Positions 21,833 through 34,427 of a stretch of 64,000 nt of DNA are shown one piece after another (position 1 is the first letter of the stretch; each line of letters opens with the position of its first letter). Both the position numbers and the translations under genes were made by a program. The DNA comes from Tamarix chinensis (taxonomy: Eukaryota > Streptophyta > Magnoliopsida > Caryophyllales > Tamaricaceae). The DNA lies in contig CM060175.1 of the NCBI GenBank assembly GCA_030549775.1, forward strand, positions 39,980,415 through 40,044,414, written 5' to 3'. The notes beneath the pieces are model-generated. The model was not told the DNA's origin. It saw nothing but the letters and a program-made list of their open reading frames with translations, and ran no database searches.

Positions 21833-22880
21833 CCTAAACCTCCCTAGGTTGTGTATTGGCTAGGGCACATACCTTCTGCTATTGTTGTGGTTGATAGGGT
21901 CTCTACTGAGGTACCAACATACCTTTTTGTTGAATTTGTCCTTGTTGACACTGGCACTCAAAAGACTAGTGGCCCAACTAACCATATGTCCTACATTGAA
22001 CCGATGCCCCTTGGCAGTCTCACCCTGAATGGTCCCGACCACATAAATGACATAAGAAGCACATTAGTTGTCTTGAGTATCTGCTCTCACCACTTGTATG
22101 ACCCTAGTGTTGAAATTAGCCACGCTACGGTTGAACCTGGACCTAATGCTAGAACCATGGCGATTTGCCTCCTTAGTATTAGATCCTACCTCTAGAACCC
22201 TATGTTTATAGCTTCCTCTTCCCTTATATGGAACTCTACTCTTGTACCATGGTAGCGATGACACATGCACACTTGTACAACATGGCTTGTTCCTAAAAAG
22301 CCATGACACTCATCATCATATGGATGCTTAAATGGATCCCCTACTCAAACTAGTATATAATAATAGACTCGCTAGTTGCTATGCCCTATGCAAACATAAA
22401 TAATATGTGATTTTATCATGGTATTATCTCATTGCCATGCCTCCTTGAGTAAAATACACAAACTCATTTAACTCGTACTTCTTAAGACTTTTAGGGTAGA
22501 ACTTATTGCAAATCACTATCTTAAAATCCTTCCAAGACATCGACAGTCCTCCCTGTGCACAATGATGTACCCACTAGGTGTCTGCTGCTCCTCTGAGAAA
22601 GAAGGATGATATGCATACCTTCTGAGCAAGTGGAAAATCAACTTCCTAGAATGTTTTATCCATATCCCAAATGTATTCTTCTAGGATGATCAGATCTTTA
22701 TCATCAGCGTAGATTGGTGGGGTGATGTTATGTAACCCTTCAAAGCTAGTCCTCTCCAATACCCTCCTGTAGGTAATGTGGATGTTGTTGTGGCGGCTAA
22801 AGTTGAGGTGGGTGTTGAACAAACTCAATGAAAGCTTCGAAGGTCTCATCTAGAAGAGCAATGTGATCGTTAAGAGCCAT
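21833..22880 (-). pseudogene. Element A gag remnant
   Basis: A start ATG at 22878-22880 opens MALNDHIALLDETFEAF. Further down in shifting frames are NPPIYADDKDLIILEEYIWDM-like residues, then the Retrotrans_gag core (FFLRGAADT, stop, W...SWKDFKIVICNKFYPKSL...FTQGGMAM). Near 21970 a degenerate zinc-knuckle-like GHRFNVGHMVSW appears. Many stops and frameshifts make it inactive. The sequence jumps to B2 at 21832. In the intact element gag would package the RNA. Confidence 0.7.
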
Positions 22881-23132
22881 GGTAAACTAGCTACAAGATA
22901 AAAAACATATTAGGAAAAAATATTTGTAACTTACTAATAAGATGATACACATAATCACATTAAAGGTTGCCTAGTTTACCCATTCTTGATTTCCTCAAAA
23001 GTTAATTTGTGTTTTTGAAGAATCAGGTTTTGAAATGTGAAATAAATCTATAAAATTATATTAGGGATCATTTGAAAACCAAAATTTGAAATCAAAAAGT
23101 GGTAATCAAAAATCCAAGTTCGAGTACCAACT
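22881..23132 (-). other. Element A leader with primer binding site at 23118-23129
   Basis: The untranslated leader lies between the 5' LTR and gag. Next to the LTR end the minus strand reads TGGTACTCGAAC, a decayed version of the initiator-Met primer site TGGTATCAGAGC. No frame is conserved. Confidence 0.6.
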
Positions 23133-25739
23133 TACAACACCCCAAAATTTACTATTGAAATTTTTTGTTTTATTAGAGAAGCATATAATCAAAATAACTA
23201 GATGTTACCACTGTAATTGAAATAATTTTGGCTCATCATCCCATCCTTATGTCAATCACAAAGAAAAACAATTTATAATGTTCAACAGGATAAAAATAAA
23301 AGTAGAGAAGTTTCATAACCATAAATACAAGTTTGGAGAATATAATATCCAAAATATAGATAAAAAGGATACCATGGATCTAATAGTCCAAAAGGGTATG
23401 CAAGTAAAACCATCACTTGGATAACATGATTTTATGCCCTAAATCCCTAATACACAAAGTCACTCTATCCCATACAAAGCATCAAAAGGTGCAAAATCAT
23501 AAACTATAACCTCATTGTCCTACACATAAACATTTGGGTCATCAGCTCATGGGAATGAACAACAACTATAAAAAGGATGATTAGTAAGTTACGTACTGAG
23601 TAAAGTAATGATATAGTCAAAATAGAAAAACATATAATTACATGCATTCATAGTGTAAAGTAGTATACATGCTAGGTACAAAAATTAATACAAGGTAAAT
23701 ACTAGTCTTCATTCGTATTATTAGAATATAACATGATCTATTCTTTTATTTACATTAATTTCAAGGACCCGCATTATTCTTAAACTATTGGAATGGTTTA
23801 AAATACCTCTTAGGGACAACATACTCGAGCCACTATTATTGTTCAATGGAATGGACCCAACACCTCTTAGGGTAAAATACTCTTGAGCTACTATTCTTAA
23901 ACTAACGGAATGATTTGAAGCACCTTTTAGGGATAACACATATGAACTACTATTATTATCCTATGGAAAGGACCTGAAATTTAGTCTTGACTCACGTAAC
24001 TTTTCACTTTAAAGTCTTATCCTTTAGTTATTATCTCAAATCATATTCTTATTTATGTTGAGTATAGGGCCCTATTATTCTTAATTTGGTGGAACGGACC
24101 CAACACTTCGACCCCACACATGATCTTTAATTTTAAATGGTTAGTATCTTATCCAGGATTAGTTTGATAAGTAAAAAACATAATTAAGGCAAGCATGACA
24201 TCATCATACAGATAACAGAATTGTTCCCCAAGGTTAAGATAATTTTTTTTTCTTGAGACCCTAAATTCACACTTTAGGTATAACTTCTACCATATTTTTC
24301 ATTTAACACCCAAATTTAGTATTTATTTATAAAATATTAATTTTATTAACATACCCAAAATTCATGGTTAAAATCCCATATCTTGTACATGCAATAATAA
24401 CCCGATTTCAATAGTTACTATTTCTAAAGCTCCCAAAACCCGAATATCATAACATATCATTAATCATATGAATTTAATAGTATAATAACAATAAAATGAT
24501 AATACACTTGGCCATTCAAGCATTTGACACAAAAACCTAAGCATCGACTATTATCCTTATAAAAAAGCCTTCGGTCTCTAAGCATGCTTATCCTATCCCG
24601 TCTCTTTAGGGACCTCCTAAATATCACGTAAGAAAAATTTTAAAAACATAAATAGAATTAAATGATATGATTAAGAAAGGGTTAAGGTAATGTTCGGGTG
24701 AAAGAATAGGGAAAAACCAAATTGAGGTTTGAAGGAAGTGTTGGCAAAACTTGTGTAATAAAATGGATGTTCGGTGGTGGATGTTGAAAGGTGGGGATGG
24801 GCTTAGGTGATGGCTGCCATATTGAGGGGGTGAAATTTAGTGATAGATATTGAAGGGGGTGTGAGATTTGGTAGAATTAGATGGAAGGGTGGGTGTGAGC
24901 TTCGGTAGAAATGGTTGAAGGGTAGGGGGTGTTGTGGTGATTTTTACTAAAGATGGAGGGTGGGTTTTAGTGGGTTTGACCAACTATGGGGTTAGGTTTT
25001 GGTGAGTTTTACCGATTATTGGGGGTAGGTTTCTGGGATTTTGGCCATTAGATGGGTTGAAGGCATGTCAAAGTTTGCCAATGGATGTGTTGTTGCCTTA
25101 GTTAGGCTTGTAAGTGGTGGGTTTTTTGTGTTGTTTTTGAAACAACAAGGAGAGGCAAAGAAGGAGGGAGGAAGGTTTTGTTGGGATGAAAATTTATTGA
25201 TAGAAATAGAGGGAGAATAAGGGTGGTTTTTGCATTAAATTGGGTATATATATATATAGACATACACATACATGCATATATGGGAGGGTTATCTTTGCCA
25301 ACACCACCCATCACATTGAAAAAGAGGGTGTTGATGGGTGATGATAAGGGTAGTGTGTGCAGGTCATAGAAGAGGAACATGGGAGGGATTTCATGCACGC
25401 AAAAGGAAAGAAGGAGGGAAAAGTAAAAATGGGTGGGAGGGAAATGTAAGGACACAGAAGGAAAAGGAAAAGGAGAAAAAGAGAAAAAGTGTCGGTTTAA
25501 ATTTAGGTTTAGTTGAAGATAATTTAGGTTAGGGTATTAGGATAATTAAATTAAATGATTATCAAGGATTATGTTTAGGTTAGGAAATATATTAATAACC
25601 TAGAATAAAAATTAGAGTTATACTAAAATTTAGGATTAGGGAGTTAGGGTACGATAGAAATGTTAATTTTTTGAGATTTAAATTAGGTTACGATATCAAT
25701 TACTTGAGATTAGGGCTGGATAAAATTTGAGATATTATA
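23133..25739 (-). mobile_element. 5' LTR of element A
   Basis: The low end is TACAACACCCC and the high end GAGATATTATA, so both tips have mutated from TGT...ACA. It matches the 3' LTR (494-3226) in order, including the palindromic boxes (about 23760-23960), the GGTGGGTTT-rich part, the TATATATA stretch near 25244-25258 and the purine-rich GAAAAGG segment near 25450. It is clearly diverged from its partner. Confidence 0.8.
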
Positions 25740-26059
25740 TTTTATGTAATCCCTTGAAATTTTAAAAGCCTACAATTTAATAAATAAATTTTATTTGGAA
25801 TAAATTAGCTTATAAATCTATTTAATTTAATTATTTTATGTATTTTTGAATATGTAAGATTGGATATAAATATTTTATAAATTAAAATAAAAATTTGGTT
25901 ATTTTATCATACCCTTTTTATTTAAATAATTTTACAAACCATTATTTTACTAAAATTATCCTTTTTAAACCCTTATATTTTAATTATATTAAATTAAATT
26001 ATTGAATAAATTTATTACCTAAGAGTAATATATTTTATTATTTTATAAATTAAATTATT

Positions 26060-27290
26060 TTATTTAATACAATCTTCCTTTTCTTTTTTCCCTTTTCTTC
26101 TCCTTTTTCTCTTTTCTTGCTTCTTTTTTTTGGGCCGCTAGCCGGCTTGCTTCTTCCCCCACCCCCTGCGCCTAGGTCGAAGGCCTGCTTTCTCTCCCCC
26201 TTCCTTCTCCAACGTGAGCTGGCCTACCACCCTCTTTCTTTTCTTCCTTTCTCCCAGACCGGGTCGGCCCGCTTCTTTTTTTCCCTTTTGCCGCTTTTCG
26301 GCCCAGCTCCCCCTCCCCTTCTTCTTCTTTCTTTCTTCTTCCTCTTTCCCTGACAAAAATCCCGACCACCTGCCATCACTGCCACCCCACTTGCAACCCC
26401 CTTCCCCTATTGATCACCCTATCTCTCTCTCTCTCTCTCTCCCGTCATTTCTCTACCCCATCCCAGCCCCACCATCTCTCCCTTCCCTACTCCCTGCAAT
26501 CGCCATTACCCTCTCCCCTTCTCCCTCTCCCTGCCACTGCCATTCTTCTACCACCCTACCGCCACCCTCGAGCCTACCTATCCCCTCCTCTCTCTTCCTC
26601 TTCTTTTTCTTCTTCCTTCCTTGCCTCATTTTGCATTTTCTTGAGCCTCTCCATGCCTTCCCCAACCTCTTTTTTCTTCCTTTCTTCTCCTCACCTATCT
26701 CACCCTATTTTTGCTTCGCCGCCTAGCTCTACTGTTGCCACCGCCTCAACAGCCACCTACACCACCCCTACCACCCTTTACCTCACCCCTGAACCATCAC
26801 AACACCCATTGAGCCACCCCGTAGCCTCCTTCTTCCTCCCCTCTTCTTTCCCTCCCTTCTCGACAACCACCCTATGCAGCCTCAATTCGTTGCCGTTCTG
26901 TCGCCTTTGCCGCCACCTGAGCCACCACAATAACCCTTACAACCCCCTCTACCACCGCAATCCTCCTTTGGCTGAAACCACCACCCATAGGCCCTCTTTT
27001 CCCCTTCCCTTTTCCTTCCTTCTTAGCCCTCCATCTCGACTCCCTCCTCGGCAGCACCACTTTGCAGCCTCGCTGCCACCACCTCCGCCGCCCTTAGTTG
27101 CCGTCAACCCCTCCCTGACCACCACCTACACCCCCTCTCCACCTCTGCATCCTCCCCTTACCTTAAATCCTCCCCCGCATGCCCTTTTTCTTAGCCTAAA
27201 AATCCTAACCCGAAAATGCCCATTTTTCCTATTTTCACCACCTTCAAGCCCCCCTCCTCCTTCCTTTGCATGCAACCCATGCTACATGAG
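26060..27290. repeat. Pyrimidine-rich tract of B4 LTR
   Basis: Long C/T-rich sequence with a (TC)n run at 26421-26441 and CCACC-rich parts. It yields overlapping long frames (26214-26726, 26410-27306) of Pro/Ser/Leu/His. They are not alike in frame to those of the B2 LTR, so I treat them as compositional and not as genes. Confidence 0.7.
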
Positions 27291-27813
27291 CAGTATAAGT
27301 TGCTGAATTCTTGGTTATATTTTTTTTAATGATTTTAAGGTATATTAACATTTTAATTCAAGTATTTGATTTATTAAGTGTTATAAAGTCTTATACTTTG
27401 ATTTTAATTATTTCTAATGTAATAAATCTTGATATTATTTGTAGGCATTGGTTTTGATAATCAAAGCTTGAATCTTTAACCAAAATACCAGTAAGGTTCG
27501 TTTTTCGGAAATCAAGGTAACGGTTAAATCCCACTTAAACGCATGGATTAATGTATGTTAGTGCATTAGGATTTTTAATATATTATTATGCTTGATATAC
27601 GTTGGTTGATATCATATATGTAGTTTCTTGTGATGTTTGATAAAAAGGAAGCATGTTATGTATGGAAATATTATTTAAGGTAAGAGTTTGGTTGTTAATG
27701 AAAATGTTAAGTATTATCCATGTTGTATTATGCTATTGTGATCTTTAATGCATGGTTAATATTTTGTGAGCCTTAAGGGTATTTTAGTAATGTATCTTGT
27801 ACAAGAATATGGC

Positions 27814-27816
<3 letters not shown>

Positions 27817-27884
<68 letters not shown>
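27817..27884. repeat. (AT)n microsatellite
   Basis: An uninterrupted run of 34 AT units in B4. The matching place in B2 (near 19697) has only a short ATATATAT stretch. Confidence 0.97.
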
Positions 27885-27886
<2 letters not shown>

Positions 27887-27984
27887 GTGCTAATAATATT
27901 ATAATAATTATAAGAGTTGTGGATGAGGTGTTAATATTAGCATTGTATGTAGAAATGATAATTTAATATAAGTGGTGTACTAAG

Positions 27985-28870
27985 GGGGCAAAATGGTAAT
28001 TTTTAATTAAAAAGAGTATTATGGTAATTTTAGAGGCAATGGCAAAGTGGTAATTTTGTAATTAAATGGTAAAAGGGTAAATTTAGAATTTAAGGATAAA
28101 ATGGTAATTTTAGAGATAAAGGGTATTACGGTAATCTTGGAGGCAAGGGTAAAATGGTAAATTTGTAAGCAAAAGGATAAATGGTAATTTTGGAGGCAAG
28201 GGTAAAATGGTAAATTGTAAGTAAACGGATAAATTGGTAATTATGGAGGTAAGGTATAAAATGGTAATTTTGGAAGTAAAAAGGGTAAAATGGTAATTTG
28301 CAAATGAAAAGGGGTAAATTGGTAATTTGGGAAGTAAAGGGTAAATCGGTAATTTTAGAGGTAAAGGGGAAAAATGGTAATTTCATAATTAAAGGATAAA
28401 ATGGTAATTTCATAATTAAAGGTTAAAATGGTAATTTTATAATTAAAGGAAAAAATGGTTGTTAATTTCATAATTAAAGGTTAAAATGGCAATTTTATAA
28501 TTAAAGGGCAAAATGGTAATTTTGGGAATGAAAGGGTGTTATGATAATTTTTGGAAGTTAAGGGGGGTAAAATGGTAAATTTAAAAGTAAAGGGGTAAAG
28601 TGGTAATGTTGTAAATAAAAGGGGTAAAGTAGAAATCAGAAAGGAGTAACTTGGTAATTATAATAATTGAGAAGGGTAAGATGGCAATGATGATAAATGT
28701 GAAGGGCAATTTGGTAATTTAACTAACTAAAGGGGTAATTTGATAATTAGGATAATGAATAGAGGTAATTTGGTAATTTGACCAACTAAAGGGCAATTGG
28801 TTTATTATAATAAAGGAAATGGGAAAATTGGTAATCTAACCAACCAAATGAGAAATATATTAAGTGCAAC
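27985..28870 (+). repeat. GGGTAAAATGGTAATTT minisatellite in B4
   Basis: About 30 imperfect units of roughly 25-32 bp centred on AAAATGGTAATTT with a variable purine spacer. It is the opposite-strand counterpart of 18530-19600. Confidence 0.85.
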
Positions 28871-29934
28871 AATTACAAAGGGTGATTAGTGGTCTAATAA
28901 ATGAGGGAGATAACTTGGTAACCTAAACTAAGTAAGGGTGTAGCTAAGGCCGAATGTGTGCTATGCGTCCTACATGCCTTAGACACCCTATATAATTTAT
29001 ATGTCGTGTTCTATATGCTATTATCTTAATTGTTTCATGTGTGGTGTGGCTTGGAACCGAGATATGTTCATGTGTCCTCTTTTGATATGTACTAACATAA
29101 ATATGCTGTAATTTATGATGTGATGTGATATGGCCCTTTAGGACATGCATTCTAGGATAATTAATGTGGTGATGTGGGATGGAGGCATAAAAAAGAGAAA
29201 TGGGAGAGAAAGATAACCAAGGGGAAGTAATTTGGCTAACGTAGGTAAGGATGACCTAAATAATCCATGATCCATGAGTGGATGAGTAAAAGGGGACTTA
29301 AATAAAATGAAAGAGTGGGAGAATCGAGGGTTTGCATGGGATGATTAGAGTCTGTATAGGGGCAAACTTTATGTATGGAAAGTTGCCTTGGGGCATGAGG
29401 AAGGTAATAGAAGTGTCGTTTGGGTGTTTGGGAGCTTTGGGAAAAAATTAATACGTGGGACAATATAAGGGTGCATAGGAGACTAAGCTAGGGTTGAGAG
29501 GAAATCTTAAATTGAGAAAGTGGAAAAAGAAAAAGAAAAAAATAAAAATAAACTAGAATGAGTGGGGTAGAAAGTGAGGGTTGAATCTAAGGGTTGTGAT
29601 GTGTGGAGTCTTGAAATAGTTTGGGATGTGTAAGGCAGAGAAGGATAGGCTACATAGGCCCAAATTAGGGTTTTTGGAGAGAGCCCTAGGGTAAGGCGGT
29701 GAGTGGACCTTCGGGTATAAGGTGGTGGGCCTTAACCCACACACTTAGGAGTCGAGCTCCCGGTGTGAGAAAATGGATTAAGGGAAGGATGTCGGGGCGA
29801 GTTAGGAGGTGCAGAGGTCTCAAGATATGGGACATGCCCTCTTGGGAGGATAAGTGTGGACATAGTTAGCCATACATGTCAAGGGTGAAATACTTTCGAA
29901 TAAGATACAATAAGACACTAATCATTTAAAGAGG

Positions 29935-30250
29935 AAGATGTTGAGCCGAACCCAGACCGATCCACCGGCGAATAATAGTGGCTAAGGCAGGGGTACCCTG
30001 CATGACTGGTTCACCGACAAATAATAGTGGCCAGGAGCATTTTTCCCTGCATGAACATTCCATCGGCTATAATAGTGGGGGATTCCGTGCTCAACAAACC
30101 AAACATAAAAACGATAAGACATGGGAAAGACACTAATTACTTACAGTGGAACACCTTGTGAGTCGGGGCCAGACCGGTCCACCAGCGAATAATAGTGGCC
30201 AGGAGAGTTTTACCCTACATGACCAGTCCATCGACTATAATAGTGGGGTT
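29935..30250 (+). repeat. Palindromic-box array in B4
   Basis: Four boxes of the form CCACCGGCGAATAATAGTGG or CCATCGGCTATAATAGTGG are separated by CAGGAGxxTTTTACCCT-like spacers. The array matches that of B1. Confidence 0.75.
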
Positions 30251-30829
30251 CCCGCACTCACATGGACATTTATAATCCTAGATGATTGATTAATGATGGA
30301 CTAATGGCCTTAAGGCCATAAAAGTATCAATCGTTCATGATGGCCTATTAACATTTGGTTGACTTGTTAAGTATGTGAATGCGCGAAAATGAACATTACG
30401 TATACACCATTAATATCCGATTGTCTTGACAAATATGTGAATGTGCGGATCCAAATATTATGTTTACACCTGTCGTTATGAATGAATATAGTAGTATATC
30501 ATGTGTTACATTGCGTGCCTACTTTTAATTTTATTTTTAAAGGGTTACTCAGTACCGTAATACTAAAGGGTTCCATTTGTGGGCCCTTGCTTATTCAATG
30601 GGCAGTGTCCCTTGCAGGTCGTTTTTAAGCCCTATTCAAGTGGGCCCCGGGAAAGAGCGTAAGGAACTATTCGGAATTGTTAGGGTTTACTCTATCTCCT
30701 TTAAATTCACAATTTCAATGTATTCATTGTTTTGTAACCACCACTTGATGGAATATATTTACTTGTGCTACTCTGATTTAATTATTAGTTGAGTTTCTCG
30801 TAATTTGTATTTTTCTCCTTTAGCCTTAG

Positions 30830-30875
30830 CACTTGGTACTGGAACGGTATGAATGAATCGATCTAGTACTAAGTG
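30830..30875 (+). other. 46-nt stem-loop near B4 LTR 3' end
   Basis: CACTTGGTACT pairs with AGTACTAAGTG with one G-T wobble; inner bases are partly paired. It is the same size and place as the structures in B1 and B2. Confidence 0.7.
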
Positions 30876-30975
30876 TGGCAATAATATCCTCAGAATTCAC
30901 GGTTGTTATTTTGCTTCCGCTAATTTTCTTTTAATTAAATGAAAATTTTCAGTAGTGAATTTTGGGGGTATTACA

Positions 30976-31481
30976 GTTTGTGTCTGAGAAAGGATTGATT
31001 AAAGTTAGGTAATTAAACATATAAACTTGTTGCCTAAAAATGGTGGAGCTATAACAGGGAAAATATGTGACAAATTTCAGATTTTAAAAATTGATTCAGT
31101 GAGAGTTTATATGAGATGTAAAATGAAGCTTGGGTAGGTAGCATGCACTAGAGTGTTTAGCACAAACTAGTTGATAGCATAGAAAATATTCAACCAAGGT
31201 AATAATGATGATGGAGTGTAGCCGTAAAGAGGAGGCAAATAAGGAATTTAATTCACATCTACCAACTTGAGGATAATGAATTTATTAGTGGGTGAAGAAA
31301 AAGGTTCAGGAGAAAAGAAATAAAAGAGGAAAATGGGAAAAAAAGGTAAAAGGAAATATTATAATATTGGATTGGAATTAAGTTTAAAATTTAGGCTAAA
31401 TAAATTAGGGGAAAATTAAAATATTTAATATACTATATTAGGATTAGGTTAAATTAACGGTATTTTAATTATCTCCATAGG
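30976..31481. other. Non-coding, purine-rich, no gene seen
   Basis: The stretch is AT- and purine-rich and resembles the 3' half of the A LTR in composition only (GGAGAAAAG, TTAGGATTAGG). I see no terminal motif that would define an element. Confidence 0.35.
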
Positions 31482-31842
31482 TCTCTTGTGCTCAATCTTA
31501 ACTTTCTAGTAAGTCAAGAATCTAGCAAAAAACTACAGAATTACATGTTAAGCATCTAGCGAAAAATTACTCAACCTCCTATTTCATAAGTTGCCATAAA
31601 TATACCTTCTTTAGGTTCTTATATAATTTATCCCTTCTAGGGTGGCTAGAAAAAAAGATTACAATGACCCTTGTCAAGGATCTTCCTCTTTAGCTCCTCA
31701 CTACCTTATGGTATACACTAGCTACCTCGATATCTATTATTATCATCCTCATAAATCTGAAACCCTATAGCTCTACCCTCAACAATACCATGACAAATCC
31801 TCTAGAGCTTGATGTCCACAAGCTGATTGATGTCGGAGCATC
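31482..31842 (-). pseudogene. Chromovirus integrase zinc-finger fragment
   Basis: The sequence parallels 12140-12450 of element A (CTTAACTTTCTAGTAAGTCAA versus CTTAACCTTCTAGTAGGTCAA, then TTATCCC and CTTCTAGG landmarks, then GAAACCCTA). It is therefore a fragment of the H2C2-core junction on the minus strand, degenerate, without LTR or PPT nearby. Confidence 0.5.
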
Positions 31843-33347
31843 GATGAATTCTCATGATGCATCTAAGGATTTTCATGTAAATTAGGATTTGACATTTTTA
31901 ATAATGGAGCCTATTACAATATGTGTCTTTGATGATATAACTTTGACTAACTATAATAAGTATATTCTAAGTGATTCTTATAGGTATGTGATATATTTGG
32001 AAGGAGAAGATTAAAGAAGTAAACACACTTAAGATTTTTTCTGATGTTACAAGTTATTAAAATTCAAGGGAGCTATTATGCATGGAAGTCAAACTTTTAA
32101 TTCAACGAAGACCTAGTTATAATTTTTTTTGTAAATTAGAACTTTTTGTTAGTTGTTTCAAGGTAATAGTTAGCTATGTTTGTTTGTAATAATTTTTTAT
32201 TTGATTTATATATTTTATGGGTTATAATTTTTGTATGTAATATATTAACAACTAAATTCCTCATTTGGGAACACACCTCACACATTGAACTCCTTTTGAT
32301 AGTTGGATTCCTTAGAAATGGCCAAGAATAAGTGCCAGACCTAGATTTCTCCTATGATGGTGACTCCATCGAAGAAGATCCCTTCTAGTCTAATCTCTAA
32401 TTTGAAATCTCCTAGAAATGATTAGACTCAAAATGAAGTGGAGGGTATCCCTTATCGTATGTTGGATTCTCCTGCTCCTGAGGATACAAAGAATATTGAT
32501 GTTGAATCCTCAGTCCTAGTTGATCCTCCCATAATTATCTACCGGTGACTACTGAATCATCTAAGACTTTTGAGTCACCGACATTAAGTTGGAAAGATAT
32601 GTTGATGTAGAATCGGTGTGACAAATTGGTGCTCAATTTGACCTATGCCCCACCTATGATTGAAAATGAAGAGACAAAAATGGTATAGTAGAAATAAGAG
32701 ATTGAGTTAGAAGAAAAGAAGCGAGAACATATCTTAATAGGTATGGTAGCGGGGTTCCAACGAACTTATGTCTAGATTAGCAAATATGTAACAAAAATGT
32801 GAACGGAGGTTGCTTCCCTATAAATCTATCACCATGAACAATGTTTCTTCTATTTAGATTTGAATCTATGCAAGATTACTTGATCATCTTGGAGAAGCCA
32901 TTTTGGTCTTTTAGAGTAAGACCTTTAATGCTTCAACATTGGAATCTGAAAATCCCATTTGATGCCACCGAATAGAGAAGGATGTCTCTATAGGTAACAT
33001 TGCCTGACTTGCCATTAACACATTAGTCTGCCGATTCTCTAAGCAGGATAGGGAGTTGTTTGGTTGTTCCTATTTGTGCCGATATGATAACAACAACACA
33101 TAGTGGGATATCTTATCTATGCCTCCTAGTTAAAATCGATGTGCACTTACCCCTAATTAATTACATCGTTATTGATTTAGTCACTGGAACTAGGAAGCAA
33201 AAGGTGTGTTATGATTGGAGGCCTCATTACTATACTAAATCTGACAATCTTGGACATGACACCTCTCAATGCATAATGGGAATCCCATAGACTGTTGGTT
33301 AGTGTTAGCGGCCAAAACAAGCTCAAGCAAAACCTTAGTAGACTATA

Positions 33348-33355
33348 CAACCTAT
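33348..33355. repeat. 8-bp target-site duplication CAACCTAT of the hAT
   Basis: CAACCTAT immediately precedes the left TIR and is repeated perfectly at 37857-37864 after the right TIR. Eight-base duplications are characteristic of hAT transposons. Confidence 0.95.
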
Positions 33356-33545
33356 TAGGCCTGTTCAATGGGTTGGGTTTACCATGGTAAGTTGTAACCC
33401 AACCCATAAAATTAAGATATAATATAAGTGGGTTGGGTTGTTATTTTATATGGATTATTATGGGTTGAACCCATGTATATATTATTTGAATATGGGCTGG
33501 TATGGGTTTAAGTGTAATTATCCATGAGTTTCCATGGGTTTCGGA
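33356..33545. promoter_or_regulatory. hAT left subterminal repeat region
   Basis: It has many copies of TGGGTT or its complement AACCCA in both orientations (for example GGGTTGGGTT, AACCCAACCC, GGGTTGAACCCATG). The right end, 37665-37856, is alike. Such clusters are known transposase binding sites in Ac-type elements; the function here is inferred. Confidence 0.6.
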
Positions 33546-34427
33546 AATTTTTTTGTCTCAGATATTTTCTGTCTCCGCCTCTCCTCACTCCTCGGTCAAT
33601 TTCTCGACAACTTCAACCTAATTATCTCTTCGTCGATAGATCTCCATCCCAACTGCATCGTACGCTGGGGACGAAGCAAGCAGGCGCTGGAACGGGGTCG
33701 AGCCGAAGCTCCCTGCTCGCGTAGGTTGTTGTTACTGCTACTCACTGGTGTTCGCTGGGGTCTTCGTCATCCGTCGCTGCGGCGGCGGCTCTGGAGATTG
33801 AAGAAACTATTTCATATATATTACGAAATAGCCCAACTATTCTACAATGTCAGCAACTACCGACACTGCTGCTGAGCAGCTCGTCCCCCTCCTCCGATAA
33901 CGGATCTGATTCTGCGGCGAATTAATCTCATTTCATTCCCAGCCAGCCTCCCAATTCGTTCATTTTCCTCGACAACATAACCATACAGTCAAACACCAGG
34001 TACACTGCTGCTACCCCCACGTTTGATTTTTATTTATACTAATCGATGGGGCGGAAAAAACAAAAGAAATCAGATCCGTGTACACGACTCCTATAATATT
34101 CCGAACGGCTCTTTAATAGTAATAGATTTGATCGTTCGATTTTTACGAGTGCCGCCCGCCACCACCTCTCTCTCCACCTCCCATTCTCTGATGTCGTTGT
34201 TTACGTTTTCAAGCCGCCGTACGTTTAAAACAAATCAAAAGAAAAGAAATTGCCGCAACGCCCGCGGACTGTTCATTCGAAGTATCGAGTTCAATCTGTA
34301 TGAAATTTGCTGCCAATGGGCTTGAGCTGTATATCTGGATATGTTTCGATGGTATAAGCATAGAAAAAACTTCGTTTAATAATAAAAACGAAAACTTGTG
34401 GAAAACAAGCCTTAAACTTAAATCTTT

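Larger units (their letters stand above)
494..25739 (-). mobile_element. Element A: Ty3 chromovirus, nested and degenerate
   Basis: On the minus strand the order is 5' LTR (23133-25739), primer binding site, gag (21833-22880), protease (14159-14410), RT/RNase H (12591-13900), integrase (11978-12590 continuing at 3245-4239) with a chromodomain-like tail, polypurine tract (3227-3244) and 3' LTR (494-3226). This is gag-PR-RT-RH-IN-CHD, the order of Tekay/Del-type chromoviruses. The interior, about 4.9 kb once insertions are removed, is split by B1 and B2. All domains carry stops or frameshifts, so the copy is dead. Seen: LTR ends, PPT, translated domain similarity. Known: the domain order of the family. 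Inferred: the clade. Confidence 0.85.
25745..30975 (+). mobile_element. B4: 5.2-kb solo LTR of the B family
   Basis: It starts TGTAATCCCTTG and ends GGGGGTATTACA. Its order of parts mirrors the B2 5' LTR, confirming family identity. Only one LTR is present and no gag, so it is a solo LTR. The right flank is GTTTG (30976-30980), the left is TTTTA (25740-25744), and GTTTG also flanks element A at 489-493. The simplest reading is that B4 landed in A's own right-hand duplication and the middle copy decayed. Confidence 0.8.

Noticed and set aside
26410..27306. 298-codon plus-strand frame in the B4 LTR
   Set aside because: Pro/Ser/Leu/His-rich with a (TC)n run, lying in a pyrimidine tract. Overlapping frames are equally open, and the B2 LTR does not keep the same frame.
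25745..30975. Second full-length B element
   Set aside because: No second LTR, gag, PBS or PPT between the ends. It is a solo LTR.
33534..33875. 113-codon frame in the GC-rich hAT leader
   Set aside because: Position, composition and a candidate splice donor at 34000 fit a 5' UTR exon. No domain was recognised.
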